A stretch of DNA of 64,000 nt. It comes from Ottelia alismoides. Lineage: Eukaryota; Streptophyta; Magnoliopsida; Alismatales; Hydrocharitaceae. Below the pieces are notes generated by a model. It was not told the origin of the DNA. It did no database searches and saw only the letters and a list, made by a program, of their open reading frames with translations. Each line of letters starts with the position of its first letter. The first letter of the stretch is position 1. Made by a program: the position numbers and the translations under genes. The stretch lies in the NCBI GenBank assembly GCA_037367405.1, contig JAZKJV010000295.1, positions 372,001 through 436,000 on the forward strand. The letters are read 5' to 3'. Below, one piece after another: positions 1 through 11,102 of this stretch.

Positions 1-30
1 AAATCACTGTTGAGACTCATGACTTGCTGA

Positions 31-854
31 GACGCCAAACCCAATCGCCTTCATCCTCACAATTCTGTTGGGATAGGTCAACACTACACAAATCTACATC
101 TTTCCTTGACCATGGGGAATAATATGATGGCCCTATAAAACCACAAGGAGAGGTTCGTACCCAATGATCAACCATACTGGATTGACCCTAATGATCAAAT
201 TCCTATTTACCAACCAGAATACCACTCTTTTGGACAACCCACACATATAGAGGACCAAACTAATGATATCGACCCATATGAACTATGTATGACCCCATTG
301 TTTGGGGATACGACCAATCATGAACATGGACGTGGACTCTACTCAAAACAACATTGCATGCCTGAGTCACGGTATGTTGAGTATGAGACCTACAGATTCC
401 AGCAAAATCCTCCCACTGAGCAGACTCCTTCCATGATTTTTGAGAAGAATTTTTTAGAAAATAACGAATATATGTTGGATATTCCAAGAGAATCTTCCCC
501 CAGCTCATACCGGAAAATGGAAGACGAAATGATTGGATCTCAAATTCAAAAATGAGAACCACATAAACTTCTCCCATGTTTGATCATGAAAAGTTTTTGG
601 AAGATGACATTTCGAGGATTACTAAGAGATATGAGTTCATTGAGGATAAATTTAGAAATTTTACTGACCGACTAATATCATTCTATGGTAGCTCGGATAT
701 AAAAATAGATGATGAAAATATTGGATCTCTTGTTCAAAGCCATGAGGATATTCAGAAACCCATAAACTATGTTCACCCTAGGGACGACTCTGACAGCAAC
801 ACCTCTGCATATTATTCCCCTAGGATGACTTTCATTCCGACTCTTACTCGGTGA
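31..854 (+). pseudogene. Degenerate gag-pro polyprotein remnant
   Basis: An open stretch from 31 is broken by a TAA at 136-138, continues to a stop at 553-555, and is followed by a second stretch at 576-854. The translation is hydrophilic, with many acidic, Asn, Pro and Tyr residues, and contains no zinc knuckle. It lies upstream of a protease remnant on the same strand, where the C-terminal gag region or gag-protease linker of an Athila-type polyprotein would be. I recognise no defined domain. It may be decayed gag or a lineage-specific linker, and its start is unknown because the element continues beyond the left edge. Confidence 0.4.
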
Positions 855-966
855 ATCGAAACCCCTCATCATATACGGAAAGCACCACATCTACACACCA
901 TGCCGAAAAACACCAAAAATATATGAAAAACTAGAAAAATACATAAAAATAAAAATTGAAGAAGAT

Positions 967-1560
967 TTGAAGAATTTGGATCATGTTCTCATGAAGGCAT
1001 TGGAGAAAAGATCGATTTTTGAACTTCCCTTGATACAGACCATTGACCATTTTCCCTACCTTAAAGGATTTGTAATGAGCAAATTAATGATGAAAAAGTC
1101 AGGCAGGACGAGAACAAAGACTGAGGAGAAAAATGAAGAGTCGCGTAGTGAAGCAATTGCTCAGATTAGACTGTGGAATCAAAGACACAATATTTACCCA
1201 TGCTGGAATCGATGATGACTCACCAATCAATATCCTCGCGACCTATGTATTTGGCAAGCTCAAACTTGACCTATCGGGAAGACAAGAGAGATCGTTCAAT
1301 TGGTTGATCGATCAATAAAACGACCAAGAGGAACCATTTCAGTCATCGTTACATTCCAAGGTGTTCCGATCAAAGTGGACTTCATGATCATTGATATTGA
1401 GAATCAAGGAGAATTCACCTAGTCGCCAATCATTCTCGGAAAGCCATTCTTGGCATTGGCTAAGGTAATTATTGAGTGCAAGACTCGAGAAATCAATGTT
1501 ACATCATTGGGAGCACTTCGATCTCACCCAGTCTTTGAGGAACATGATATTCTGAGGCAG
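967..1560 (+). pseudogene. Athila-type retroviral aspartic protease remnant
   Basis: The first part (967-1215) includes PLIQTIDHFPYLKGFV, which resembles the P-L-x-E-A-L-x-Q-M-P-x-Y-x-K-F block that precedes protease in Athila polyproteins. After a frame change near 1180 comes THAGIDDDSPINIL, at the position of the family's D-L-G-A-S active site. Then, after a second frame change near 1300, LVDRSIKRPRGT and PIILGKPFLALAK are seen. The last corresponds to the conserved I-L-G-R-P-F-L flap-side block. A TAG interrupts the frame at about 1420. The active-site Gly is replaced, and at least two frameshifts and one stop are present, so it is not functional. No RT follows. Confidence 0.75.
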
Positions 1561-1639
1561 CCCATGAAGCTATCAACAACCATATCCATCAAGCGGTAGA
1601 TGAGCCCTACCCCGCTACTACACCTGAGATAACATCTGT

Positions 1640-2045
1640 TGAAGAGACTATTGGTTTAGAGACTCATCCTAATGTTCCATTTCCAACTGCTCTCACCATG
1701 GTAAATGACGTCTTATATGATCCTGAGACATATGCATGGGCACATCCTGAGTCGGCCAAAATCTCCTCTGACCACTTCGATCAAATCAACCTGACACAAG
1801 AATGCACCAACATCAAGTCAATTTAGAACAAATATGTGGGACGTGCACTAACCAGTAGTTCAGAGACTCTCCCCACTGTTCCATTTCCCGTTGCTCTCAT
1901 CATGGGAAATGACTTCTTATATGATCCTGAGACGTATGCATGGGCGCATCCTAAGTCGGTCGAAATCTCTGTCCACCCTGACCAATTCAATCCAACTCAG
2001 GAGTGCACCAACATCAAGAAAACTTAGAACAAATATGCGGGATGT
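1640..2045 (+). repeat. Tandem duplication of about 200 bp inside the remnant coding region
   Basis: Two adjacent copies of about 200 bases are seen (about 1645-1845 and 1850-2045). Both encode VPFP-A-L, a DPETYAWAHP block and a QECTNIK block in the same relative frame, and each ends in TAG just after the last block. They differ at many positions, so the duplication is old. It is downstream of the protease remnant, where RT would normally begin. No function is recognised. Confidence 0.8.
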
Positions 2046-2135
2046 ACACCAACTAGGGAGAAAATTTTCAATGGTTATTCTATTGTCAACACCTCACTCC
2101 TAGGACCAGCACCTTCACAGACAACACGAAACAAA

Positions 2136-2675
2136 ATGGTTGCTCCTTCATCTAAAAAGAAAGTCGCCTTTGACATGTTGAAAAAGGAATCGTTCGATGA
2201 TTCCTCATCAGGTTCGGACAAGGTAATCTACATGAGTGAGGTTTGTTCGACAGTTCTAAAACCCTATCTACGAAAGGATCCAAACACTGATTCCTGTTGG
2301 ATGACTCATGTTCCTCACTATTATTTGTCCAAAGATGATTCTCCTAGTCTCATTAAATATACTGGAATAATTTCTTATAAGCTGACTAAGACTGGGGCTT
2401 CTGAATATTCACCCGAGGACGAATCGCTTGACCCCAAGACTAAGCGAAAACAACTAAAGCAACTAAAGAACAAGAATATCTGGAGTGCCTCCACTTTCAA
2501 ATACTATTCCTCTAAGGATAACTTCGATGATGGTTGGATATCATATGATTCAGATGCTTCATCTACTCTCCAGCATGACTTTTCTGAAGATAACGCTGAC
2601 AATAGTTGGGACTCATATCCTTCATCTTCTTATCATTACGATCTCCCACCTCAGGCTCACAAAAAAATCAGCTAA
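2136..2675 (+). CDS. Hypothetical protein ORF of an Athila-like non-autonomous element
   Basis: This is an open frame of 179 codons from an ATG to TAA. It is the longest intact frame in the fragment. The product is Ser/Asp/Lys-rich with no membrane segment or signal peptide. Its C-terminal third contains two similar segments of about 23 residues, built on S-K/E-D-N-x-D-x-x-W-x-S-Y-x-S (about residues 126-148 and 150-172), which suggests internal duplication. It sits between the duplicated segment and the stem-loop array, where pol would be in a complete element. I do not recognise a family. It may be a degenerate gag-pro extension or an extra ORF, and expression is unproven. Confidence 0.45.
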   Translation: MVAPSSKKKVAFDMLKKESFDDSSSGSDKVIYMSEVCSTVLKPYLRKDPNTDSCWMTHVPHYYLSKDDSPSLIKYTGIISYKLTKTGASEYSPEDESLDPKTKRKQLKQLKNKNIWSASTFKYYSSKDNFDDGWISYDSDASSTLQHDFSEDNADNSWDSYPSSSYHYDLPPQAHKKIS

Positions 2676-2741
2676 AAACTGCCTTAATCATCGGCTACCC
2701 TCCCTCCCTTCTGACCCCATCGGTCTCCTTGTACATCCTAT

Positions 2742-3110
2742 TCCTATACTTAAGCCAAGGCCTAAGTATAAGGGGATTGATGCCATATGTATATACCATT
2801 CTCCTCATCAACTCCTTCTCACGATCGCTCCATTTCCACCCTTCTTCTGTGCTTAGGCTGACCATAGCCTAAGTATAGGGGGAACTAATACCCATCTATA
2901 TATACTCTCCTCACTTACATCTCCTGACCACCTCATTTTCGCTCTTCTTCTATACTTAGACTGTTCACAACCTAAGTATAGGGAGGTGGGACAATCTATC
3001 TTTCTCTTTCTCTTTTTCACTCTCTTACACTATGCCCAAGCTATGTCTTTTCTACGCATCTTATGCTTTGAGGACAAAGCACTCGCTAAGTATAGGGGGT
3101 GTATATATAC
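2742..3110 (+). repeat. Array of stem-loops ending in CTAAGTATAGGGG
   Basis: Inverted repeats lie about 100 bases apart. At 2745-2770, TATACTTA pairs with TAAGTATA. At 2852-2873, CTTAGGCT pairs with AGCCTAAG around the loop GACCAT and is followed by TATAGGGGG. At 2950-2981, CTATACTTAG pairs perfectly with CTAAGTATAG and is followed by GGAGG. A weaker fourth occupies about 3037-3110 and ends CTAAGTATAGGGGG. The same array, with loop GACCAG on the sense strand, occurs after integrase in the element at 44.8-57.0 kb. Each copy ends in a purine run resembling a polypurine tract. Confidence 0.8.
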
Positions 3111-3185
3111 TATGTATTTATTTTACCCATAGCTCGTACTTTCACGTAAGTCTATATGTATTTACAGGGTGGGTAACTAACTTGA

Positions 3186-3370
3186 ACAAAAAAAACAAAA
3201 CAAAACACAAAACAAAACATAAAACAAAACAAAACAAAATAAACAAAAAAAGAAGTTTTGATACTAACATTGATTGTGTCCAACCAAAAATTTTGAAAAA
3301 AAACATCTTCTTATTCATTTTTTCATAAAAAAGTTTTGCATTAAAAAATATACATCTCTTAAATAAAAAA
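3186..3370 (+). other. A-rich low-complexity tract in retroelement 3' noncoding region
   Basis: AAAAC and AAAAT runs are followed by mixed A/T sequence. The counterpart in the minus-strand Athila element is the T-rich tract at about 47215-47460, at the same distance from the stem-loops, so it is a regular part of the 3' noncoding region. The block that follows (3380-3735) aligns with 33280-33550 in the tandem units and contains no gene. Confidence 0.7.
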
Positions 3371-3754
3371 TCACAAAAAAATGTGTACGTATTTTACGCA
3401 CCTGCACGTCATCCAGCACTACATGCATTTGCACTTGTGAAAAGCCTTTGGGTTATGAATCGAGTCATGAGCAGAAACCGAGAGTGGTCTGGACTTGTCC
3501 TTAATCCACCTAATTTTCAGAGGAACTTCACCAAGAAAAATGATTTTAGAAGCTTCAGGTCTATGGCTTAATTCTTCGAGTTCCACATGACAATGTTCAG
3601 CATTTGACTCTTAGTGTCTTGCATGGTCTCTTCATTCTGAGTACGACTCTGGAATAGGGAATTAATTTGTTCTCTTGCACTATGCACTTATCTCAACTCA
3701 GATGGGGTATTGGAATTACAGAAACATCCCCTGTAGTTCCATCGATTCACATCG

Positions 3755-4856
3755 AGATCCAGCACCAAGGGGTCACGTGCTATGCACGTGACCACTTGGG
3801 TAAATTGCATAATCCACCTCTGAGGTCCACCTAATTCTAGCCAGGACCCACCGTTGCACATGCCCATCTGGCAATTTTGCAGAAACCCCCCTAGGATTTC
3901 GGTAATTAATCTTTAGTCCTCTTACTGTATCTTTTTTATTTATTGTAATTGCAAACAGAACCATGTGTTCTCCATTTAGTTTGAACCTCTTTATTGCATC
4001 TATTTATTAACTAAAAATTTGCATGATGTCCTTCAATTAACTCTTTTTATATTGTGACATGATTGTGATAATTCTATGGCATTTGGTTAATTAACAATTA
4101 ATATTCTTGCATAAATCTGCATATTTTGCCCATCTTGTGCTGCAATTTCATAAGTAATTGAATATAGTTTTAAAAGTTGTAAAAAATCCACAGATTAGAG
4201 GATTAATTGTATTCAATATCATATCTAAAAAGAATTTCATTTTCCTGCATGGTTTGATCTATAAAAATAATTTTGTAGATTTCAATCTTTACTTTTAATA
4301 TGTATTAAATCTTAAATTTTTAATGTTTAGGATTTTTTTAGATCAATCATCTAGTGATAGATCTTGGATAATTTTTTCCTTTGAAAATACATAGGTTTAA
4401 TATTTATTATAATTAATTATTGAAACTCACACATTTGCATTCATAAATTCTTTAAATATTCATCTTGCATCAGAAAAATCCAAAAAATTTACATTTTGTT
4501 TATTTCATCATAATTTACATCTCGACCAAGTTTTGTATATTTTTGACATCGTTAAATTGCATTTTAGTCTAAAATTGGCCACATTTGCATTTTGCATTCC
4601 AAAATTGCATTAAAAATACTAAAAAATACCGCCTCAAAAACCATGATAGACATTATTCTAGGTTCTTCCTTTGCCTCCTTGAGTTCGACCTTGGGATTTG
4701 CCCTAGTAATACAAACATAAAAATCACTCCGAATAAAATTAATTAAATTATTATGGTTATTTCTTGATCGATTCCGAATTCCCATCTACAACGAAACTAC
4801 AATTTAAATGATAATTCACGCGAATTAAAGTAGGGCATTCGAGGCTCATTAGATGA
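3755..4856 (+). repeat. Athila-family LTR, 3' portion (truncated at its start)
   Basis: It aligns with the latter part of the solo LTR (about 25075-26120). Shared landmarks are the CACGTG palindrome, the CGGTAATTA block, the CCTTTGCCTCCTTG and CTCGACCTTGGG-like block, and the GGTTATTTCTTGA block ending in CTCATT. The same landmarks occur inverted at 44940-45000. The GC-rich first part of the LTR, including the expected TGATGAATCT start, is missing. The end is placed near 4856, where sequence changes to an inverted fragment of another element. Confidence 0.7.
3771..3793. promoter_or_regulatory. Palindromic pair of CACGTG cores in the LTR
   Basis: Perfect 10-base arms GGTCACGTGC and GCACGTGACC are separated by TAT. 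Each arm has a CACGTG core, the G-box recognised by plant bZIP and bHLH factors. A diverged counterpart (GGTCGCGTGC, TTG, GCACGTGACC) is at 25094-25116 in the solo LTR. Regulatory function is inferred only. Confidence 0.4.
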
Positions 4857-7800
4857 CAGAATGTTTCCATAAATATTTAAATCATACAATACTGGTAGGG
4901 TATAAATGCAATTTTTAAAAGAGGTAGGTCATTCATGCAAAATATCCAAAAAGTGCAATTAAAAAGAGTACAAGGGTCTACTTGCAAAATATACAGAAGT
5001 TTTTACACTAATATTTATGGACTAAAAGTAAAATATAAAAACCTGGGAGTTATGTCGCAAATTTACCCCTATATGTGTTGGTAAATGGTCTAGATCTAGT
5101 CACTTATACATGTGTCGACGCCCTGATGATGGATGATGGTTTGGAGATGGGAGGCTCAGATTAGAACCCAACGACGAATCGTGTTGACGAAGATGGCTGG
5201 ATCCAACTATCGTAACCAAAATTGGAAGGCCTCCTCAATCGGACGGTTGCTGCTCTTCACCAAGAATAGGGAAGAACAACAGTACATGAGAGCTTTGATC
5301 GTGTCCTCTTACCTCATCTGGCAGTCTCTGGTGTGGATGCAAGACTCAAAATGATCCTGACGACGTCCTCCAGCGACTGGATGCTTTGGAAGGGTCCTCG
5401 GAGCTCATACATGGTCCGAAGAAGTCGACGAAGCTTTGGAGATCCAAGACCCTTCATCTTGGATAAAATCAACCCAGGAAGGGTCTTTAGCCTCTAGGAA
5501 CAACATGGTTAGCTATAGCATACAAAATATGAGGTCCAAGGGGTGTTTTCGAGCGGAGATGAGTGATAGGGGAGTCGAGTGACGAGCTTCCGATGAGCGA
5601 CGAAGTTGGAAGCTCGATCTCCTGATCTAGAGAGGATTAGGAAGAATGAAGGCACGTGGAGTGATATAAAGACGATAGGGAATGACGTGAAGGCGATATG
5701 GAGGTCGGAGGATGGCGAGGTCATAGTGAAACGATCGTCGGAGTTAAGCTCTGGCGAACTAGGAATTTGCAATTATACAAAATAAAATGTGATTTGTATC
5801 ATAAATGAAACCCTAAACTACTTTATCCTAAGTCATAGGAATGAAAAGAAGACATAAACTAAGGCTCTACCTCCAAAAGTGAAGGAGCCGGAGGAGCTTC
5901 CCTGCTGGTGGTCGCCGATGCTCGGATCATGCACTTCAACACCTTTTCCTCCTCGCCAAATGGTCAGTGGAGATCGTTGATGTAACCAGCAACCTAGAGC
6001 ACTCAGAGATTTGGGAATTTCGAGGGCCAAAAGGGATTAAACTTTGATGGTAAGAGGTGGATGTGTATATGTACCTGGGAAACTTTGATCGAGGGTCCTT
6101 CTCGATGCTACGATATGTCATTCGAGGAATCAATATGGCGTGAAAAATTATAGAACAAGGAGCAAAAGTCATGAAGGGATCGAGCCGGAAGAGTGCAAGC
6201 CTTGGGCAAGAAAATAGGAGGAATAGAGGAGGTCAGCGGGTCGTAGGCCTAGGGTACATGGGTGGCTCAGTTGAATAGCGGGTCAACTGAGGCACACCCC
6301 TGACTGGACCACGTCACCCACTAGGTGATAAAATTGAAATAAAATAAAATAAAAAATCAAAATAGAATAGTATATGATTTAGTTTATTTTAAGTTAAAAT
6401 ATAAAAAATATGTATTATTTTATGTAGTATTTTAATATGATTTTTATTTATTTTTCGAATGTATTTGTTGTATATTATTTTTTGGAGGTGTATTTATAGG
6501 TATATTTACCTATGTAGTATATATTTTATTTTTATTTTCTATTTTAGATTTTATTATTTTATAAACATAATTTATACATTTTTAACTTAATTAAATATAC
6601 ATAATATATTTGTGTATTATTTTTCTAAAGTAATATGTACATTTAAATAAATATATGTATTTATTATATATGTATATGTATATATAATTCATCTATGTAT
6701 TTTTGTATGCTCATTTATTTTATTGTATTTTTAATGACTTGAATTTAATCTAATGATGTACATATATTACAAATAATATTTAAAAATTATTAAAATATAA
6801 AAGTATGAAAAATATAACGATAAATAAAGTGATTATTTTATTCAGGTAAATTGCATAATAGGGGCCCAAAACCTAACTTCTGCAACTTAACTCCAAACTG
6901 AATGAAATTGCCTTCATTAAATAGCTAATTAACTTTTATATATAATTAAATGAGTTTGGTCAATTTTATTACAGTATGGAGGAGATACATGTCTGTGAAG
7001 TTTAAGTTTTGGCTTTTCATTTTGAGTGTCTAGGGTGTATTGTGCATTATTTTTATATAAAATAAATTTTGCATTTTTATATATATTTTTATCTAAAAGT
7101 TTCATGGACAAATTTTACTGATTTGACGTAGAAATAATAGAGAGTAAAATAGGTCCTAAATTGGTATTTGCTAGTGAATTGTAGTTTTGGGTTTTATTGG
7201 TTTATTGGCCCTTATCTCCCCCTACTTTATTCCTTGTCGACCTAGTCATCACGATATCTAGGTCTCGGGGTTTAGGATCATTCAATACCTTTGATATTTC
7301 ATTTCTTTTTCTTTATTCTTTTATTTTATCTTTAAATATAGTATTTTATCCAATATTTACACTGTAAATAATGAAAGTTATTTTATGCAAAATAATGCTA
7401 TATACATGCATTTAGCTAGGGTTTAAAGGCCAAAATGAAAGAATAAAGGTGATGAAATGGATATTTATCACCCCCTATACTTGCCTTTGATAGTCCCTAG
7501 AAAACACTTATGCATATAAGTGCCGAAAAGAAAATAAAGAAAAGAAAATGAAAGAACATGGAACGATTTTTGGCTTTTTAACTTGTCTTATTAAAATCAA
7601 AGTTTGGAGATCAATTAAGGCTTTTGGATTATTGGTTTGTTTGGAATTGTGCTAATGTTAAGAAATGTGACACAACATCCCTTAGATTACATAATCCTAT
7701 TGTCTAGTTCTCTTCATGGTCAGGTCAGAGACATCCTCTCAGTTGCATATTCTTGCTACTTTGAAATGACAGATCCATGTGTGTGAAGTTTTCAGCTCTT

Positions 7801-8065
7801 CCCAGATAAACCGATGAACTATAAAAGACTCTGCTCTCCTAATACCTCATCCTTGTGGAGACGGATATTTCCTTATAAGGTCAGGTGCCACTACTCTTTA
7901 CAACAGAGTGGGAAGGAAGCTAGAAGAATGGGAAAAGAACTGAGAATGGACCATTGTAGTCTTCATTCCCTTGTGAAGCTTGATCGGTGTAACCGAGTCT
8001 TCACCAAGAAGCATGCTTTTTTTGAAGGGAGTTTTTAGTGTAGGATTCTCCTTGGACTTTTCTTT
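4857..8065 (-). mobile_element. Inverted 3' end of an Athila-like element (same family as the tandem units)
   Basis: Read on the minus strand, this region aligns with about 33860-36200 of the first tandem unit: the noncoding block before the LTR (8065-7491), a purine tract (7490-7471), the LTR start at 7470, an AT-rich part, a GC-richer part (6300-5100) and the block beginning GGGGTAAA near 5060. It stops near 4857 against the + strand LTR and near 8065 against the copia LTR. The GC-richer part shows short open frames on both strands, but none looks like a gene. Confidence 0.7.
7471..7490 (-). promoter_or_regulatory. Polypurine tract before inverted LTR
   Basis: On the minus strand the sequence is CAAAGGCAAGTATAGGGGG, followed directly by TGATAAATATCC, the LTR start. 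The same arrangement (AAAGGAAAGTATGGGG then TGATGAATCTCC or variants) occurs at 34400, 40780 and 59110. A purine run abutting the LTR is the usual plus-strand primer site. Confidence 0.7.
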
Positions 8066-8770
8066 TGTTGGACATGCGAGCCCATGGCGAGCCATTATGC
8101 AATAAATGTTATTGCAAATATCATTCCCTGATCTGAGATGAAGAGTAACTAATTTGCATAATAGGTCCCTTAGTACAATTTGGATTATGTACCATGGCCA
8201 TCTTACTGATCATACAGCTATTGATTCAATTACTAAATCATAGAGGTTGGTGCTTGGATGAATATCTAAAGAGTTAGATTGAGGACTCATCAAGTACCGT
8301 TAAATGATTGTTAAGAGATGATCTCCAGCCTGAGTAGGACATGGCAATCCTTTCTCATTTAGCTGATATCTAACCGACCTCTTGATGCAGGTCCTCTGCA
8401 TTGGAATAGAGATTCAGATGTGTTAGATAAGTTAGGTCAAAGAGTTGACTTAATGAGATCTAGATAACCAAAGTCCTATTCGTATGCTATCACGATATAG
8501 GTACGCATCCTTTGACCGGAGACAGATGTGTTACTATATGTTTGAGTATGTACATTTGGCATACCAATAGGTCGATGACCTAATCAAGGTCTATACACCG
8601 GTGCGTTGGTGTGCATGTAAGGGCATATGAGTAGACCTCTCAAAGGGATCATATAGGTTCATTTCTGAATCGGAGGACATGAGCTCACTCATGAGATATT
8701 GGGAAGAATCAAATTACATGCACGATCATCTCGCTTTGGAAGCTTGACTGAATTTGTAGGTTTGTTTGTT

Positions 8771-8832
8771 ATATACTTTTGGAAAGTATATGATCAACAC
8801 CTGGGTATGATATATGCTTTTGGAAAGTATAT
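8771..8832 (+). repeat. Two tandem short stem-loops
   Basis: ATATACTTT, loop TGG, AAAGTATAT forms a perfect 9-base stem at 8771-8791. A near copy (ATATGCTTT, TGG, AAAGTATAT) is at 8812-8832, 41 bases on, and both are followed by GATC. It lies within the copia LTR. Confidence 0.75.
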
Positions 8833-9349
8833 GATCGATACCAACTCCTAATAGTCAGATGAGAAACTTAATGATAAAATCCTGAAGGAGATAGTATAAA
8901 AGAAATCTAAAACTTCAAGTTTATTATGGGTCTTCCAGTATGTAGGATGTATAGGTATTAGGAATGTCCGAGGGTGATGTAATCATAAACGATTGTATAA
9001 CCATGACGCTTCCATTCTGAGGGAGTGATGAAACATGTCTGTATTTTAGTGACTCCTCTCATAGAGAAGTAATCTGATCTTAGTCCAAATGTTAGACATT
9101 GATCTGAATGTGATTCACATATAATGAGAAGATTAGATTTATGGTCTTGATTTAATCAAGCATCTATGGGAAGTCCGCAAGATCTAGATTTGAGATGTGA
9201 TCTCAATATCCAAGTCACTATATGTGGAACAATACAATCGACGTGTCCTATCTCCAAGTATCCGCGAAGAAAATGCATTATCCTTGAAAGAGTTCATGGA
9301 TAATTTCATTGTTGATATATGTATCTGAGTATTGAGAAAATAGATAATT

Positions 9350-9600
9350 AAACATGATTTAATTATCATGAATAATATGAATTTGAATCATATTATAAGG
9401 AGAGTTATTTGAGACATTTAAATGTGATTTAATTATCAAAGACGTGAATAATGTGAATGTAATTCATGTTATTTGAGCACATGAGAAAAGAGATCCAAGA
9501 TGATTAAATGTGATTTAATTATCCTGGATATGAATAATGTGGATAGCACTATCCATATTAATTAGATATATTATAAATGTGATTAACAATATATTAGAGA
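9350..9600 (+). repeat. Degenerate tandem repeat, about 75-85 bp period
   Basis: The motif AAATGTGATTTAATTATC followed by a GAATAAT(A/G)TG block recurs at about 9350, 9420 and 9506, with a shorter relative at 9575. Copies are diverged and differ in length. It belongs to the U3-side of the copia LTR. Confidence 0.65.
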
Positions 9601-10140
9601 GAGCATATTATGATTTTTATTTGTTGATTAATTGTTAATATGAATTGGATTCACATTGAATGATTAATTGAAAATATAATTATATTTTGTTTTGGGTTGT
9701 GAATGAGATTCACATGATTTCAATGGCTTGATTGAAGTTTTTCACAAAGATAATTGTGAATTATTTTGTGAAAAATATTTACAACAAGAGTTGTTGTAAA
9801 TTAAGGAGATATCATGAGATAATGAGATCTCATGATAATTAGAGGAGATTAACCCATTCCACTCAAGAGGAGTGGACGGCCACTACTCTCCATGTGGAGA
9901 AGAGTAGATGTCCTCCCTTTTTAGAGAAAGAGGTTAAGTCTCCTCATTATCTCTTCTCTGGTCAAAGTGATTTAAATTGGAATTAATTATGTTGATTTAT
10001 CAATATAAATCAATTTAAATTAAATCAATTATTGTTGTGTTTTTTACAACAACATCTTAGCCATTGAAAGAAACACAAATCAATCTCATACATTGATTGT
10101 GTGTTGTCCATGGATTGGGATCCATGGACTCCCAAAACCC

Positions 10141-10148
10141 TATATAAG
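10141..10148 (+). promoter_or_regulatory. TATA box of the copia LTR promoter
   Basis: TATATAAG is followed by a GC-richer stretch and a CT-rich leader (10198-10240), as expected at the U3/R boundary of an LTR. It is about 560 bases before the LTR end when the inserted Del/Tekay element is ignored. Confidence 0.5.
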
Positions 10149-10363
10149 AAGAGGCATCCCTTGCTCTTCGAGTGACATATTTACAACATAAACTAATGCT
10201 CTCTCTCTACACGCCAAGACTCTCTTCCTCTCTTTCTTGTGGTCGTCCATCATGGAGCCTTAGATAGAGTCATCATCGCCGTAGCATCGTCGTTATGCTG
10301 CTGGAGTATTTGATCATGGATCTCCATCTCCTTTGATGCAACTCGCTCGTGAAAAAGATGTAG

Positions 10364-10368
10364 GATCT
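10364..10368. repeat. Target-site duplication GATCT, left
   Basis: GATCT directly precedes the 5' LTR of the Del/Tekay element and matches 20787-20791 exactly. Confidence 0.9.
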
Positions 10369-10756
10369 TGTAAAGCCTTGAACTTGGCATATCTCGGATC
10401 CTATATAATAAGATCCGACTCGTCAAGAGAAAACCAACGAAATTTGTTTCGTGTGAATCGGACTTCGTTTTGAATTGTTATGATTTTCTGAAGAAAGAGA
10501 AGTCATTAATCCATAATGACTGTCATTAAGACTAATTAAACATGATTAAAGAAACTAATGATCGATTAAAAACTGCTAATGATCATTAGTAAACACTAAT
10601 CAATAGTTAGCAAAAGATAAGCGTAAACCTCGAAAGTTAAATCGCGATTAGTGAAAGTTAATCACGATTAGTGTTAATTAAGCGTCATTAGCGAATCTGG
10701 AATCCTCTAGAATGTTCTAACTTAAGCTCCAAGTTTGGGATAAGTTTTGGCTAGAA

Positions 10757-10850
10757 CCATGGGCCAAAACCATGGGCCGCTAAACCATGGTTAAGGTCTA
10801 AACCATGGTTTTCTAACCATGGTTAGTGGTTTTCTGGGGCCTATAAATAG
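10757..10850 (+). promoter_or_regulatory. LTR promoter: five CCATGG boxes and TATA box
   Basis: CCATGG occurs at 10757, 10770, 10785, 10803 and 10817, spaced 13-18 bases, followed by CTATAAATAG at 10841-10850. The 3' LTR has four boxes (18450, 18463, 18478, 18492) before its TATA at 18516-18525. Iterated palindromes just upstream of a TATA box resemble U3 enhancer repeats, but the binding factor is unknown. Confidence 0.55.
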
Positions 10851-11102
10851 ACCCCCTACCCATTCATTCTCTACAACTTCCACTACCACCACCACCCCAA
10901 GGGCTAGGGTCGAGAGGTTGGGAGGAGGAGAGGGAGGCGAGGGAGGAGCGCTAGCGAAGCGCTGCCGGGAGAACGAGGAGGAGAAAGGCATGATCCTCTC
11001 TTAGTTACTTCGTAAGCTAGGCTTTCAATTCATACTCTTGTTCTTCCAAGTTTTGTTCTTGATTCATCTTTCTTTCCGATTCGTTTTCCTGTTGTGGTTC
11101 GA

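Larger units (their letters stand above)
1..4856 (+). mobile_element. Athila-like LTR retrotransposon fragment, 3' part, no RT or integrase
   Basis: The fragment runs from a protease-bearing coding remnant (to about 1560), through a tandem duplication and one open ORF, into a stem-loop array, an A-rich tract, a conserved 3' noncoding block (3380-3735) and the inner part of an LTR (about 3755-4856). The order after the coding part matches the 3' end of the Athila element at 44.8-57.0 kb. No RT, RNase H or integrase motif lies between the protease and the 3' noncoding region, which suggests a non-autonomous derivative. The 5' end is outside the window. The 3' LTR lacks its start: the noncoding block joins mid-LTR sequence near 3735-3755. 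Confidence 0.7.
8066..10368 (+). repeat. Ty1/copia 5' LTR, first part
   Basis: This noncoding, AT-rich stretch ends at the Del/Tekay insertion. It contains iterated motifs (8771-8832, 9350-9600), an inverted pair GAGATCTCATGAT-like near 9805-9835, and a TATA box about 230 bases before the insertion. Rejoined with 20792-21118 it would be about 2.6 kb. No gene is seen. Confidence 0.55.

Noticed and set aside
2742..3110. Possible CRISPR array (regular repeats about 100 bp apart)
   Set aside because: The repeats are inverted stem-loops of unequal sequence in a plant retrotransposon, spacers are long and unlike, and no cas genes exist.
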